DNA of 64,000 nt from Serendipita indica DSM 11827 (lineage: Eukaryota; Basidiomycota; Agaricomycetes; Sebacinales; Serendipitaceae). Positions within the stretch are counted from its first letter, which is position 1; every line of letters starts with the position of its first letter. Shown here in pieces: positions 39,471-51,780 of this stretch. A model generated the notes under the pieces. It searched no databases, was not told the DNA's origin, and saw nothing but the letters and a program-made list of their open reading frames with translations. Both the position numbers and the translations under genes were made by a program. The stretch spans positions 1,364,001 through 1,428,000 of the forward strand of contig CAJVGD010000002.1 in assembly GCA_910890315.1 (NCBI GenBank), written 5' to 3'.

Positions 39471-42400
39471 TCAATTGAATATGCCTGGGGCGCTCTTTCG
39501 CCCAGCCAGTAACCGACGCTTTCGAACATCGTCTAACGCGACTGCAAGTTGATCCTTTGCAGCACTCTGATCAGCCCAACGCTCCGCCGCCTTTTTGGCA
39601 CGGTTCAAGAACATGACGGTGTGCACAATACTTCTCAGTCGTTTGACCGGCGCACCCTTTGGAGAACGTTGTGTGTGGGCCAATGACTTGAGTATAGGAA
39701 GATCACTAGAGACAGAGTCAGCGAGTGTCAATCAGCACATAGGATCGACGCACTCTTGTTGCAGCTTCGAAAGCAGCGTGAGAAGATACTCCTTCTGATG
39801 GGCGAGGTGTTGCCGAAGAGTATTCTCCCTGGTGTATTTGCTCTTGAGATAGGTAATCTGCAGGAGTAGCCCTTTGCACTCCTGGTTGTGGCGCGCTTTG
39901 ATCAGGGAAAGAGCAGAGTCGTCCCTAGAATTGGAGATGAGCTCTAGAATCGTGATAGCAACGTGCGTATATACCTTGAACTGCAAACGTGCTCTTCAGC
40001 CTCATCGAGCAGCTGTCTCACTCGCGCCTTTTGCTCATCTAATTGCTCCTCAAGAACACGCACTTGAGCTCGGAGCTGCATCTGAGCGCGCTCCGATTTG
40101 GCGACCTCGCCTTTGTCCATATTGCCGACATTATTAGAACTGCGAAGGGTCTCCAGGTCTTGAGCAAAGCGCTCGGCTTCCTGTCTCATTTGTGCAAGCT
40201 CTTGCTCCAACTCGCCCACGGTTGAATGAAGATCCGCTATACCCGCGTTTCTCCTACGCTCGTAGCTAAGTTCTTCGTCCTTTAGTGCCATCTCGCGGCG
40301 AAGATCATCAATTTCTGCAATCTGCATGTCGAGTTGATGTCTTCGCTCCTCATGATTCGATTGAATGACCATGAGATCTTTTCGCAGCCGATCAACATTT
40401 TCTGCAGCCGACTGATGACGGTGCTGAAGTTTGGAATGAGACTCGGCGAGCTGATCGCGTTCTTGTCGGAGCTGTTCGATCAAAGCCAGGTTCTGGGTGA
40501 CTTTGTTTTGGAGATGACGGGATTTAGACTCCGCAAGTGTATTTGCTAACGTCCATCAGTTGAGAATGGAGAAGGATGCACTACCCACCTCGAAGGTCGG
40601 CTTCAAGTGCATAGTTTTCTTGCTTGCAGCTACGCAATTGATCTCTAACGGCATCAAGATCCTTGAAGCAGTCAATAACGTGCATAAACCATGGGTGAAG
40701 ACCATACCGCCTGGGTGCGTTGCAGTTGAGCAGCGACGTCATTCTTGTCCTGAAGCATCCTACTCCGTTCTGTAGCAAGTTCGCGCAGCCGAGTTCGCTC
40801 TGCCTGGAGTTGTGACTCCAAATCAGCTACATGCTGCTTGACCTGTTCCACGTCCTGAAAAGTGATAAACGGGACAGCTCCACCTATACATTGATGCTCA
40901 CGGATGTGCCATTCGGGTTGCCGCTCTCCTTCTTTCGGGCTGCTTGCCTACCCAAGCGATCTGCTGCGCCTTGGAGATAGTCGCGCTCTCCCTGGAGCCT
41001 TATCTTCTCTTGAATCCAATCCTGCTTCATCTTCTCCAACTGCTTAAGAATCTTCTTCATGCTTTCGTCCGTGACTGCGTCCTTTCCACGCGACGCATCG
41101 CACAGACTGGAAACAATTAGCATCTGGGCGAGGCATCAACAATGCCGACTAACCTTTGGTCGCCGAAGCTCAAGACACTGTTCAGCTCCACTGTTCCACC
41201 ACAACCATTGCAAGCAATACCTCGGGAAGCTTGTCGGCTTCGCCGCTCTTCTCGTCGTTCTAAGCGCTGCACTTCTGCTTGGAGGAAAGCAATACGATTT
41301 TCCGCGTCGTGCAGCTTCTCGGTGAGATTGGTGACACCGCGTCCATACTCCTCGAGCTTGTCAATCTTGTCGTCAACACACTCATTAGCATGAGCCAACT
41401 CTCGTTCAAGCAAGGAAATCTGGTGAAGATATGGCGATTCGTCTCCATGGTGCACAGATTGAAGCCAGGAGAGCTTATCCTAGGTCAGACTATGTTTTCG
41501 CGGAATGAAATACACATACGTCTCTCAGTGGTCCACCAGGTGTTCTCGGGTTTCGAATCGATGGAAGATTCCTGACGGATGGAGAAGCGCCATCCTCCCT
41601 CGTTGCCCGTAGCGACTTTTCCGCCCCTTCAAGGGGGCCCTTAGACAATAGCACGCGCAGAGTCCTAACTTGTTCTTGCAGGTCCGCATTCTCTCCTTCA
41701 AGAGCTTCGATCTTTGCCTCTTTTGCCTGTGCAAGAGCAGCTCTGGCAGGGGAATCGCGTAATAAATGTTGCAATCGGCCAATCTCGCGATGGGCATCGT
41801 CCAACTCCTTTTCGAGACCCTCGATATCTTCGAGTACAGGAGAATCGGAGAGTGCAGAGGAGAATGGGTGCGCTGAGACGGCTGTATTGGTTGACGCCCG
41901 TGCAGAGCTGGACGTAATGAGCCGAACACGCTCGAGCTCTTGTCGAAGTGACGCAATCTCCTCTTGGCCCTCGAGCATCTTTTTCTCGCTGGCTTCGAGA
42001 GCCTCTTCAAGCTGGCGTTGCTCTTTATCGACTCGTTCCGCGCGAGATTCCAAAACGTTGATGCGCTCTTGCAGAAGCTCGACGTCGACCTTGGCGCTGT
42101 TCGCCTCGTCTTGACTGGCAGCGAGCTCTTCTTGTGCATCCTCTAGCTCGGCCAACAATGCATTGGACGCCTCTTTGGCCTCTTCCAGCTCAGTCTCCGT
42201 CGCTTGAAGTCTCTCCTGCAAAGTAGCCGCATCCGTCTCCACGTCTTCCAGTTGTCGCCGGAGTGCAACCATTTTCTTGTCGCTCGTCTGCTTTTCTACC
42301 TTGAGCTCCTCGATAAGCTCTTCAGCAGCTCTCAATTCTTCCTCCAAATGAAGAGAACGATTGGTCGAAAGTCGAAGCTCTTCTTCCAGCTCGGCGACGC

Positions 42401-43886
42401 GTTCAATAGCTTCTTTGAACTCTTCATGAACGGCAGTAGCAGTCCCTGACCCAGTCGGACTTGTTATCGGTGTTCGAGAAGTAGGCGTAGCTTTCCCCCC
42501 TTTTGCTAGCGCAAGCTCTGCTCGATGAGCTCGTTCCTCGGCATCCTCACGAAGCTCCTGAGCACGTCGCGCTTTGGAGAGTGCTTGCTCTTTCGACTCT
42601 GCCATCACCTCTAACTGCCTTTCCAACTGCTCTACGACGTCGTTTACGCCACTTTCCACCTCTTTGACACGTTCCTTGAATTTGAGCCTCTCCGTCTCCT
42701 TTTCCTGCTTTTCTCTTTCTAGCTGAGATTCCAAGTCCTTGACCATGGACTCTAGAGCGGCAATTTCCAACGCTCTCGTGCTCTCGTCGACTTCAGTGAT
42801 GGTCGGATGGCCCGCCTGGAGCTGTGTCAGACGATTGGTGAGCTCTTCATTCTCTTCAACGAGTCTTCTGTTAAGCCCATGAAGATAGGTGTTGAGTTTT
42901 GTGGCGTTGAAACGTCCGACACCCTTTGCGCCCGTAAGGTGATCAAAGGATGCATTGATACGAGGTTGTTGGACGGTGAGATCGTGAGATGAGGCAGTAG
43001 AGATGAAAGAGTCATTGACAGTCGCTGCCTTGGGTGTCGCAAAGATTGCCACTGGTGCGATTGGAATCTCCGCTCGAGGAGTTGCTTGGATGGGAGCATG
43101 TAGGCTGAGCCTGGGGCGAGGTTTGGCGGTCGAATGAATCACGTCAAGCAGGAATGACCGTTTCTTTGCTTGAGGCGTCGCATTGAGATCTGGCATATGC
43201 GAGACGGTGGTATCATTCACAGGCGGGTCGTGTTTGCTCGTCTGAGAGAGCGACTTTTCTCCTATCGAACTATGCTTTGTTTGTGATGAAGAAGCGGATT
43301 GAGATAGAGAGCGACTGTGACTTGAGCGCGAAAGGTCAAATTGTTGTTGGGCTCCAGCTGAGGATCGCCTGGACGCGTTTGGGAGGCTGACATGGGCATC
43401 ACTGGAGGGCGTATTGTTTGGTGATGTGGATACAGGACTTGCGGAGCGTGTCAACGAAGGTGTGCGGACTGTTCGGAGAGCAATGTTCTTGTTGAGCGGC
43501 TGTCGTACGGGCTAGAGGCCTATGAGCACGCGTCAAACGGGGTGAAAGAGAATACTGACAGTAAATTGTGCTGATATATCCACAGAGTATTCCGGTGGAA
43601 GCTTGTTGCTGTCCTCGTCAGAAAGAAGTGAATCTGGATGGATGGGCTGGATGTTGCTAAACTCAAAGCTCTCGTGTTTCTCTGCAAAGCGAACTGTTGT
43701 CGATTTCTTGACGGAGATGGACGCGCTGGGCGTTGACTGGGCCCGCTTCGACGGCAGCGGGTCATCGTCAACATCGTCGTCGTCGTCAATGTCAATGGCG
43801 GGCAAGGACGGCAAAGAAGGAACAGCGAGATCATCTGCAGCCTGTATCCTCCTCCAGACCCGCGACGGGGTCTCCAATACGGGCAT
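39471..43886 (-). CDS. Large coiled-coil spindle pole body / microtubule-organising protein (Cnn1-like motif and PACT-like C-terminus)
   Basis: About 1350 residues. The proposed start MPVLETPSRVWRRIQAADDL (43886) is followed by a Ser/Pro-rich disordered region with short motifs (VRFAEKHESFEFSNIQPIHP). A helix resembling centrosomin motif 1 follows (FNATKLNTYLHGLNRRLVEE, NEELTNRLTQLQ). Very long coiled coils then run almost to the end. The C-terminus resembles a PACT centrosome-targeting domain: LLLQITYLKSKYTRENTLRQ, HLAHQKEYLLTLLSKLQQ, VKRLRSIVHTVMFLNRAKKA. This pattern fits Pcp1/Mto1/ApsB-type gamma-tubulin-complex tethers at the spindle pole. A longer frame extends upstream but has no ATG (TTG only), so 43886 is preferred. 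A role at microtubule-organising centres is inferred from family likeness. Confidence 0.75.
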
Positions 43887-43945
43887 TCCAAATCGGTTTG
43901 ACGCGGTGTCCAAGTGGCTGGACCCACTTGGACCCGGACATTACC

Positions 43946-44695
43946 ATGGCTCAGTGGGATCCTATCATGCTTATTTCCCAGGTCTGCTTATTTCCATTTC
44001 CTGCCACAGATCCGATCGCTGATAGCATTTCGGAGATAGATCCTCGCAATCCAGGCGCTCCATTATTTAACGCTTGCTATTCTGCTCCCACCAATCCTCT
44101 CTTTTGGGGCATCCCGACGCGCCCTCTTCTTCTCAGGAGGCCCAGCAAACGTCAACCTCGTCATGTCATGGCATGAGCTCGCCGGCAGATCGCCAAAGAG
44201 GCTGGACGAAGCCATCCACGGCATCTACAGCGGCGGCAGGCGACTCGCGACATCGAATACCTTTAGACCAGACGAAATGATCGATTCTCATCGCCGTTGG
44301 ATCATCGCAATCGTTTGGATCATCGCATCTGTCGCAGAGTGCGTACAAGTCCTCCATACAACTTCATGCAATGAACTCACCGTACATTCAGTGCTTATTA
44401 TATCTACTCATTCATTCGCAAACCTCGACTCGTTTTGGACTTTGCGTTGACGCTTCTCTTCAATCATCTGATCCTCACCACGTATTACACCGCCGCATTT
44501 CCAACTTCCTTTTTCTACTGGGCCGTCATGACCTTGTCTGCCGTTATCATCATCACACTCGCCGAGCAGCTCTGCGTCCGTCGTGAACTCAGTCAAGACT
44601 TTAAGCCTCTCACGGGCGATGATCTAGAAGACCGGGACTCTGAGACGGCCGATAATGCGGAGAATCTCGAGCTTGCACCATTGGCTCAACGATAA
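43946..44695 (+). CDS. SYS1: Golgi membrane protein SYS1
   Basis: Four-helix Golgi protein that recruits the Arl3/ARFRP1 GTPase to membranes. The start is MAQWDPIMLISQ. After an intron of about 60 nt comes ILAIQALHYLTLAILLPPIL, then ALFFSGGPANVNLVMSWHEL. The second helix is RRWIIAIVWIIASVA. After the second intron come YIYSFIRKPRLVLDFALTLL, FNHLILTTYYTAAFPTSFFY and WAVMTLSAVIIITLAEQLCV. The C-terminal tail is acidic (DDLEDRDSETADNAENLELA). These blocks match SYS1 throughout. Its ATG lies in a palindromic CCATGG only 59 nt from the start codon of the divergent spindle-pole gene. Confidence 0.9.
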
Positions 44696-45341
44696 CCAAC
44701 TTCCCGCGTCATTAGGGAGCGAAGGCCCGGCACTCCTGGCCGAAGGTCTCCGTGCCCAACCAGCATTCCCGTGAGCCACAACCCCAAGAAACGAAGTTTG
44801 GTCACCCCGGCCCTTGCAAACCTCGGATGTGCGTCCCTCTTCGAGCCCACCATCCATCGCAGTCGCCATGGGCTGAGTGCCAGTACGAGTAGCACCGGTC
44901 ATTTCATCGCCAGCGTCTAGGAGTGCCGACCAGCTTCATCAAGCAGTTGGTCGCACCAAGTCGATCGACCAGTCGCGAATCCGATATTCACGCTATCGTC
45001 ATGCCTCGTGGCTCGCCCCGCCAACACGCTAATCTAGGCACCTTGCTAAACAGTACCAAGTCATCCGCCCCGGCGCGTGGAACACTTTTGGTGACGAGTG
45101 TATGTCGGTTATTCAACGGGTGTCGGTTCGAGGCCTGAGTTTGAATTTGTCAAAGAACGCGTTTCGACGGGTGGTCGAGCGAGACTTGTGACAGGGTCGG
45201 ATGCCCTCAGTAGGCTGGTGTCGGCATTATGCTATAAAGAGCCTTGCGTTTACGTGTCAGGTCTGCTCCTTTTCGAACCCAGAGCATCCCCAGCTCGCGT
45301 AGCACCTGAGAGCCTCTCCTCCTGCTCTTACTCTCGCTCGA
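44696..45341 (+). other. Intergenic region upstream of BCS1-like gene
   Basis: About 650 nt. Short frames on both strands show no protein features. A TATA element near 45233 is the only regulatory signal seen. No tRNA-like fold or repeat was noticed. Confidence 0.4.
45233..45238 (+). promoter_or_regulatory. TATA box
   Basis: TATAAA within GCTATAAAGAGC, 104 nt upstream of the proposed BCS1-like start codon. Confidence 0.5.
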
Positions 45342-48300
45342 ATGGAAGCCCTAGGCAAGCTGCTCTCTCCGCTCTCTATGGGCACATCCGCTGTCCAAGA
45401 TACAGTAGTCAGTACCCGTCTATAATACATCCAGCATTGTCCGAGATGACGGGCAGCTGTGTGAACTTGGTCCTAATTACTTTCCCCCCTCATTCAGAAA
45501 CTTGTCGTCATCGGTGGAACGGTCGAGACTGCTCGTCGAATCAGTGGGTCTGCCTGGTCGAATTTTGTAGACTGTGAGTAACCGAGTTCTGTTCTGCGAG
45601 TACTGCGGCCGAAACGTTTGTTTGGATTCAGTCTCGTTTGCATTGTTCACCGAGTTGATGCCCGTCTCGGAGGGACTCGAGGTTGTGACATGAGCGTTAC
45701 CGTACTGTTCTCTTTACCGCCGATGCACGCCGCTGACCGAGTTTGTTCCCTCTTGTAGCCTTCTTCCTCACCGCTCATTTTAGCGAGGATGATGTGTGAG
45801 TCCCATTTGATTCGTCGAGTTCGATCACTCATCTTGTTGGGTTAACCACCGGCTTCCCTTGCAGCCCGTATGGTACGATTCACACCCTGTTTCCCTTATT
45901 CGGGCTAGCATTTGGTGGAGTACTGACAAGGGGGACCTTTTCGATTTACAGACTGGTAAGCGGCTTGCCCTATCAAATCGAGAGATAACTCATCGTTATC
46001 TTGTAGGCTCATGCACTGGCTCTCGAAGCAGCCAGCATTTGGCAAAAGCCGCGAGTTTGATATAACGACTCGCTCCGTCGGAAGAAATAATATGGACAAG
46101 ACAGCGGGAGACATCGAGGATGACGAAGAGGATGGCGAGCAATTCAGCCACGGTAAGCCGCCTTCGACTTTCTTTATTCCTGCTGACCTTATCTCTAGGA
46201 AAGAGGAAGAAAAAAGTCGTCTTCATGCCATGTCATGGTAAATATCCGAAAAAGCTTCAACTTTGTCGTTCACCCACCGTTGTAGATACAACACATAACA
46301 TTTATTACGGGGGCCATCTCCTTCGTGTACGTTTAATCTCTTATGACACTCTGCTTGCTGACAGTCCCCTTCATTAGGTTACTCGTTCCAAGGTTGGTCA
46401 AGTAGCGGCAAAGGGGGCAACTCCTTACACTAGTCTAGCGTAATTCCGAATATGGTGCGACACAAGAAATCAAAATCAGTGTCGTGGCAAGGTCAAACGA
46501 TGTGATTAAGCGTCTCGTACTCGAGGCCAAGAAGCTTTATGAAGCCGATGCAGAGCATCGTATCCATATTTATCTAGCGGACACTTATGGCTATTGGAGG
46601 TATAATGGGTCCCGTCAGAAGCGACCCCTGTCCTCCATTGTCCTCGAACCAGGCGTCAAGGATATGATTGTAGCAGATTGCAAGGACTTTTTGCGTTCCG
46701 AGGATGTGAGTTCATTAGGCTTGACTACCGATTTACAACTTACACATTGGCAGTGGTATGCCGAGCGTGGAATGTGAGCGAGGGCTCTTTGATCGCGTGT
46801 AAAGTCTCACTCCTTTTCGTAGCCCATACCGCCGCGGATATCTTCTGCAGTGAGTCCATTCCTTGGCCGAAAGATAGTTGCTAATTGTTCCCAGTGGTGT
46901 TCCAGGGTATGCTTCGACCCGATAGTGGCTGCAGCTCGCTGAACGAGTATAGATCTGGAAAGACCAGCTTGATTCATGCTCTCGCAGGAGAACTTGGGCT
47001 CGACATCTATGTAGTCAGCCTGAGTGCCAAAGGTATGAACGATACCATGCTCATGAACCTGATGGGTCGCATTCCGCAACGGTGAGTATCCAACAACACT
47101 TGCGTCTGAGACGGAACTGACTAAGATGACTTTTAGCTGCATCCTTCTTCTCGAGGTATATAGGACTTTCAGCAACGAACCAGTACCTGACTTCTGAGAC
47201 CAGGACCTTGACGCTGCTTTTACCCGTTCTGTCACCCGTGATGCGACCTCGACCGGCGTCCCAATGTCCAGCAAGTCTACTTCGTCTACCAACACGACGG
47301 AAAGCGACGGCAACAGCCTCAGCCTTAGCGGGTTGCTGAACGCCCTTGGTACGAACTTATAACACAATAGACACGCTGCTTATGACATATAGATGGCGTC
47401 GCCGCGAGCGAAGGTCGTCTGCTATTCGCCACGACGAACCACATTGATCGTTTGGACGAAGCTCTTCGTCGCCCAGGTCGTATGGACGTGTGGATCAACT
47501 TTAAGTATGCTACAAAGTGGCAAGCTGAAGGCATCTTCAAGTGCTTCTTCCCATCTCGCGAAGCCACGGCTGCTGCTGCCGCTGAAGATCTCAAGAACGC
47601 CGAGGCACAAGGAAAAGAGCCTCCGAAGCGAAAAGTCTACACCACGATTCCTCTCCTCTCCGCCGACGAACTAGTAGTGCTGGCCAAACAGTTTGCCGAA
47701 GCGATCCCAGAGAATGAACTCAGTGTGAGTGCATTGGAACCGTGGGTGACACCTTGTTTCATAAATTACAGGTTGCCGGTTTGCAAGGATATCTTCTCAA
47801 GAACAAGGTCTGTTCCCTGTGGTCTACAACAGTACCGTACTGATCCCCTGACAGTCTCGTCCGCGCGAGTGCGTTGCAGAAGCCGCCGAATGGGTTCGTA
47901 CAGAGCGCGAAACAAGGGAGCGGATTAAGAAGGAAAAAGAAGAGGTTAGTCCTCTCGAATTGTAGGAAATTCGCTGACGCTTTTTGTAGAGAGAGGCCAA
48001 AGAGAGAGAAGAAGCCTTAGAAAAGAAGAAAAAAGAGGTTAGTACTCGTATAGGTCGAACCAGCGTTCTTATATTCCTGAAGGATGCAAAGAAAGCGACA
48101 ACGGATGACGAGAGCAAGTCCGAGGACAAGCCAAGAAGCATTAAGAAGAAACAGATAGTACAAATCGCTGCACCAGAAGTGACAGAGACCGCAGCCGCGC
48201 TCGAGAATGCTATCAAGACGGATGCCAGTACCGAAGGGAAGACCGTCACGCCTGGAAGCCCCGCCGTGGATGTTGTGGACAGCGATGACCTAGTCATTCT

Positions 48301-48445
48301 CTCTGCTTTGACAACGGCATCTGCGACGCTCGCCTCGCACGAGGACAGCTCCAAGGCCGCTGAGAAGAAGGCTGAAGAGATCGAAACGAAAGTCACATCT
48401 GGGACCGAAGAAACTACAAGCACGTCAACGGAGAGCGCAAGCTAA
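45342..48445 (+). CDS. BCS1-type mitochondrial AAA ATPase
   Basis: In yeast, Bcs1 moves the folded Rieske protein across the inner mitochondrial membrane; basidiomycetes have several BCS1-like paralogues. The start is MEALGKLLSPLSMGTSAVQD. A short hydrophobic N-terminus is followed by the BCS1-N domain: SFFLTAHFSEDD, PYDWLMHWLSKQPAFGKSRE, DTTHNIYYGGHLLRVTRSK. The AAA domain has Walker A GYLLHGVPGSGKTSLIHALA, Walker B CILLLEDLDAAF, and ATTNHIDRLDEALRRPGRMD. The C-terminal extension is long, with Lys/Glu coiled coil and a Thr/Ala-rich tail not found in yeast Bcs1. Introns are many. Two consecutive exons are only 8 nt (45865-45872) and 4 nt (45952-45955) and together encode PYDW. The Walker A itself is split by introns after LLH and VPG. 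Confidence 0.88.
45952..45955 (+). other. Candidate 4-nt micro-exon (ACTG) in BCS1-like gene
   Basis: ATTTACAG, then ACTG, then GTAAGCGG. With the preceding 8-nt exon CCCGTATG it builds PYDW in front of LMHWLSKQP, the family-conserved YDWLMHWLS block. The flanking introns are 79 and 51 nt. Confidence 0.75.
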
Positions 48446-48673
48446 CTGAGCTCGCAGCTGCAGCTTAAGAAAAGCAAGGAGGTCGGTCATATCCACCTCT
48501 AAAGCATAACCACTCGTAGTTGCATAGTTCTTATAACACCACGGCATTCGCTATCCTAAATCGTGCATCAGACTGTAGTATAGGCTGTCTCCAATACACT
48601 TTGTTTATCATTTTCGTTTGTGCATCCGGCTACCTGTGACCAAGATTACGCATAGATAACATCAGACAACGAC

Positions 48674-50123
48674 CTAGAGCCTGGCCTTGACGAGAGATGC
48701 GTTTCGCGTCAGAATTGTTGCGGCTTCGGTCACCATGTTGTCGATAATTTGTTGAGCGGGCAGGACATCCTTGATGAGACCAGCGACGGCACCAGTAAGC
48801 CACGGACGAGTGGACAAAGAGATTTCTGGTCGCTTCTCCAACTCCTTCTCATGCGGAATGACACCCTGCGAAGTGAGCTGCTTAATCTCGTTCGTCCTAT
48901 TCTCGTTCCAATCGACGACATAGTCGTTTTTGATTACCTATGAAACTTGAGCTGACTTACAGTGACCCGTGGGGATACTTACGCGCAGAGGGCGACCAGT
49001 GAAGATGACGGTGCGGACGGTACCGTCGATATCAGCCTTGACGATCCTGGACCATAGTCAGTCAGAGGAAGCTAACACAGTATGTTTATAACTCACTCTT
49101 CCTTGTGCTTCTTGGGTGCACCTGCCTCGGTCGCCGCGACGAATCGTGTACCGACCCATACTGCAGCAGCGCCATAGGAGAGAGCGGCAGCGAGGCCGCG
49201 TCCATCATACATCGCACCAGCGGCGACGACTTGCACAGGCTCGCCAGTTAGAGGCGACACCTTGCCCTTGACCTCGTCCAAGCATGCTGGGAGAAGGATA
49301 GTTCCAGCAACATCACCGGTATGCTAGATTTATATAGTTAGACATGTTCGAAACCGGCAGGTGACTACCTACACCGCCACCCTCGCCACCTTGAGCACAG
49401 ATGAGGTCGACACCAACCGCCAGCGCCTTTGCGACATGCTTGGGATGGCCGACCATCTGAAAATCTTTAGGCGTAATTCATATGAAAGAAGAAACGGACG
49501 AACGTTCATGACAGGGATGCCAGCAGCATGAAGCTTGTCAACGATTGGTTTTGGTGGAACTCCGATGGCGCAAACGAAGAGCTTTGCCTTCTCTTCAATA
49601 ATGACATCGATCAGTTCGCCAAGCTGACCCTTGGTGTAGTCGTACTGCCAAACATCGTGGTCAATTTCGATAGGCAGCAGGCTTCCAATACTCACGTTGG
49701 TCTTTCTCGCATTTCCACCAACCTGAGGGATGAGAAGGTCGACGCCGAAAGGAGCGTTCTTGTCCTTGAGCCCGTCCTTGAGGATCTTAATCTATATGTC
49801 GTCACTGGTGAGACAAGTACAACAGAAAGGTGGAAATAATCACACCTGAGAACGCAGAACTTTTGGTGTGTAGCCGACACCTCCAATAACTCCCAAACCG
49901 CCAGCATTCGTGACGGCAGCGGCCAACTCTGGACGTATGTTGGTACAGGCTGTATCCAACCGACTCGTCTTGCTCACCTGGACCAGCAGCAACATTCATA
50001 CCTGAAGAGTCGCCGTGAGTTCAAGCTCGAAAACATCGTCAACAGGGACTAACCCGCAAGAATAATTGGGTGAGTGATGCCGAAGAGCTTTGTAATAGGT
50101 GTAGAGATGATTGGAGTGCTCAT
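48674..50123 (-). CDS. Nitronate monooxygenase (2-nitropropane dioxygenase family)
   Basis: FMN-dependent TIM-barrel enzyme that oxidises alkyl nitronates such as propionate 3-nitronate. The start is MSTPIISTPITKLFGITHPI. Conserved segments are ILAGMNVAAGPELAAAVTNA, GGLGVIGGVGYTPK, APFGVDLLIPQVGGNARKTN, VPPKPIVDKLHAAGIPVMN, DLICAQGGEGGGHTGDVAGT and VVAAGAMYDGRGLAAALSYG, AAAVWVGTRFVAATEAGAP. It ends ILTRNASLVKARL. The catalytic His is in GGGHTGD. About eight introns of 45-60 nt are inferred. It is convergent with the BCS1-like gene and in tandem with the nucleotide-sugar transporter upstream. Confidence 0.9.
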
Positions 50124-50440
50124 ATTGCTAAACTTGTTTGTAGTAGAAAGTCGTGGAGGAGACCAAGAACGCGCACACGGCGGTTAGGCTAAGCGCAGAG
50201 TAACCGGTTGTGAATAACCGGAGCCATGGCTCTGTGACCGGTGTGATTCATTGCACCCTTTGCTCAATCATACTCGAGAAATACAGCTGCATGAAACTGC
50301 CAGACGACCTCCCCGATCCATCGGTGAGGGCAAAAAGCCACGAGACGTCTGGGTGGTAAACTCATGACAGCTATCTTACTGAGGAAATAAGTCCACGTTA
50401 TGAAGAGAAGAGCATGCGCTTTCTATGGAGAGTAGTACGA
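50124..50440. other. Intergenic region
   Basis: About 320 nt between two minus-strand genes. It should hold the nitronate monooxygenase promoter and the transporter terminator. I see no coding or repeat signal. Confidence 0.4.
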
Positions 50441-51780
50441 TTATCGACGCTTCTTGTCTACATCCTTCTCCGAATCTACACGCCAGCTGTACATGACGGT
50501 GCCTACGGCTACAAGAACTCCACCTAAACCAAGGCCTTTGTTCCACTGATTTCCCAGGAGCACGCTAAGGATGAGACTTAGAGCCTTTCGGGCGGTCAAA
50601 ATCAGATTTGTTTGTACAGAGGAGACACTCTGAAAAATCATTCAGAATAGATCAAGCTTAACCACGGTGAACATACCGAAGCAAGACGATTGACACCCGA
50701 TATGCAGCCGACTTGAGCGACCACGTTGATCGCCACTGTAATGTAGATGGCAGGAATGGGAGATGGGTCCACCTTTGCATGCCTTGCAAGTGTCGAAAGA
50801 CCGGACCAGACGTCTCTCGACATGGCGAGGTACACGGGGAGTGCCAATGCATGCTACGATTATTGAGAACCAGGATGAAACACGATTGCTTATACGGACC
50901 GTATAAAAAAGACCCTCTTTCCAAACAGTTGGGCCGTATTTGTGGTAAGTCTTCTCTTGAAGGGTTCCAAGGATACCCGCAAGAAAGAGAGATGCCGTCA
51001 TGACAATGATACCTTTGAAGTACCCAGAGGCGTCATAATATTCGTCACTGGCTACTGAAGGCGCTGGTCTAGAAAGCGTGGCAATTGCGACTCCACTGGA
51101 CACAAGAATTACAGAAAACTAGTGTCGTGAGATACGATAGTTGGCCATATTGAAGAAACTCACTATTTGCTTAGATGTGTAGCGTTTGTCTAGGAATAAA
51201 TATCCGAATATCATGGAAACGGCGAGACCAGAGGAGCGAAAGATGATTTGTAGTGTAAGAGGTATCTTATATACGAAGGTCCTGTCGAAATATGAGTATT
51301 GAAAAAGAGTGGAGGTAAACCCACCAATTGTTGAACAGATTCATCGAGGCAAGGACAAGAACTTGCAGCCCCCAAACTTGTAGGGATACAGTCGGACGCT
51401 CTAATTGAGGGAGCCATCTGAGGTAGGATACATTATGCTGGAAATGAAGAAATGTCGGGAGGTAATAAATCACGACAAAGCAGAGTTGCAAGACCGTAAG
51501 TGCTGAGCCTACAGGACGTGAATCAACGCTTATATTGAGAGTTTGAAAGACATACCAACACTTGAATCGTGCATTAGTAACTTCTCGAGTGTCCATGCAT
51601 TACTGGAACGGCATCAGTATAAAGTCCGAGGTACCTTTGCAAAAGCCATTACCTGCAGCAGCCACCGAATACAAGCCCCAGTGTAAATAGATAAGACGAA
51701 GATGCGTCTTTATGATATATGGCATGCCCATTCGTGCTACTAGTACCGTTGGCGATTTTCTGGGGCTTTTTGCCGGCCAT
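50441..51780 (-). CDS. UDP-GlcNAc transporter, UAA family (YEA4/SLC35B-like)
   Basis: Multi-helix ER or Golgi antiporter that supplies UDP-N-acetylglucosamine, probably for chitin or glycan synthesis. The start is taken as MAGKKPQKIANG (51780); an in-frame Met at 51915 is an alternative. Conserved parts are FTLGLVFGGCCSNAWTLEKL, ALTVLQLCFVVIYYLPTFLH, LVLASMNLFNNWWVY, IPLTLQIIFRSSGLAVSMIF, GYLFLDKRYTSKQIFSVILV, SSGVAIATLSRP, AGILGTLQEKTYHKYGPTVW, KEGLFYTHALALPVYL and QTNLILTARKALSLILSVLL. The tail is DSEKDVDKKRR, a dilysine-like basic end. About six introns are inferred. Confidence 0.87.

Noticed and set aside
43887-43927. Upstream extension of the spindle-pole protein starting at a TTG codon
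   Set aside because: No ATG in that frame before a stop. The first in-frame ATG at 43886 is preferred.
44163-44450. Frame starting MSWHELAGRSP treated as a separate gene
   Set aside because: It is the middle exon of SYS1; the true start is at 43946 and coding continues after the next intron.
47824-48423. Minus-strand frame of 199 codons, rich in Ser and hydrophobic residues
   Set aside because: Antisense shadow of the Lys/Glu and Thr/Ala-rich tail of the BCS1-like gene.
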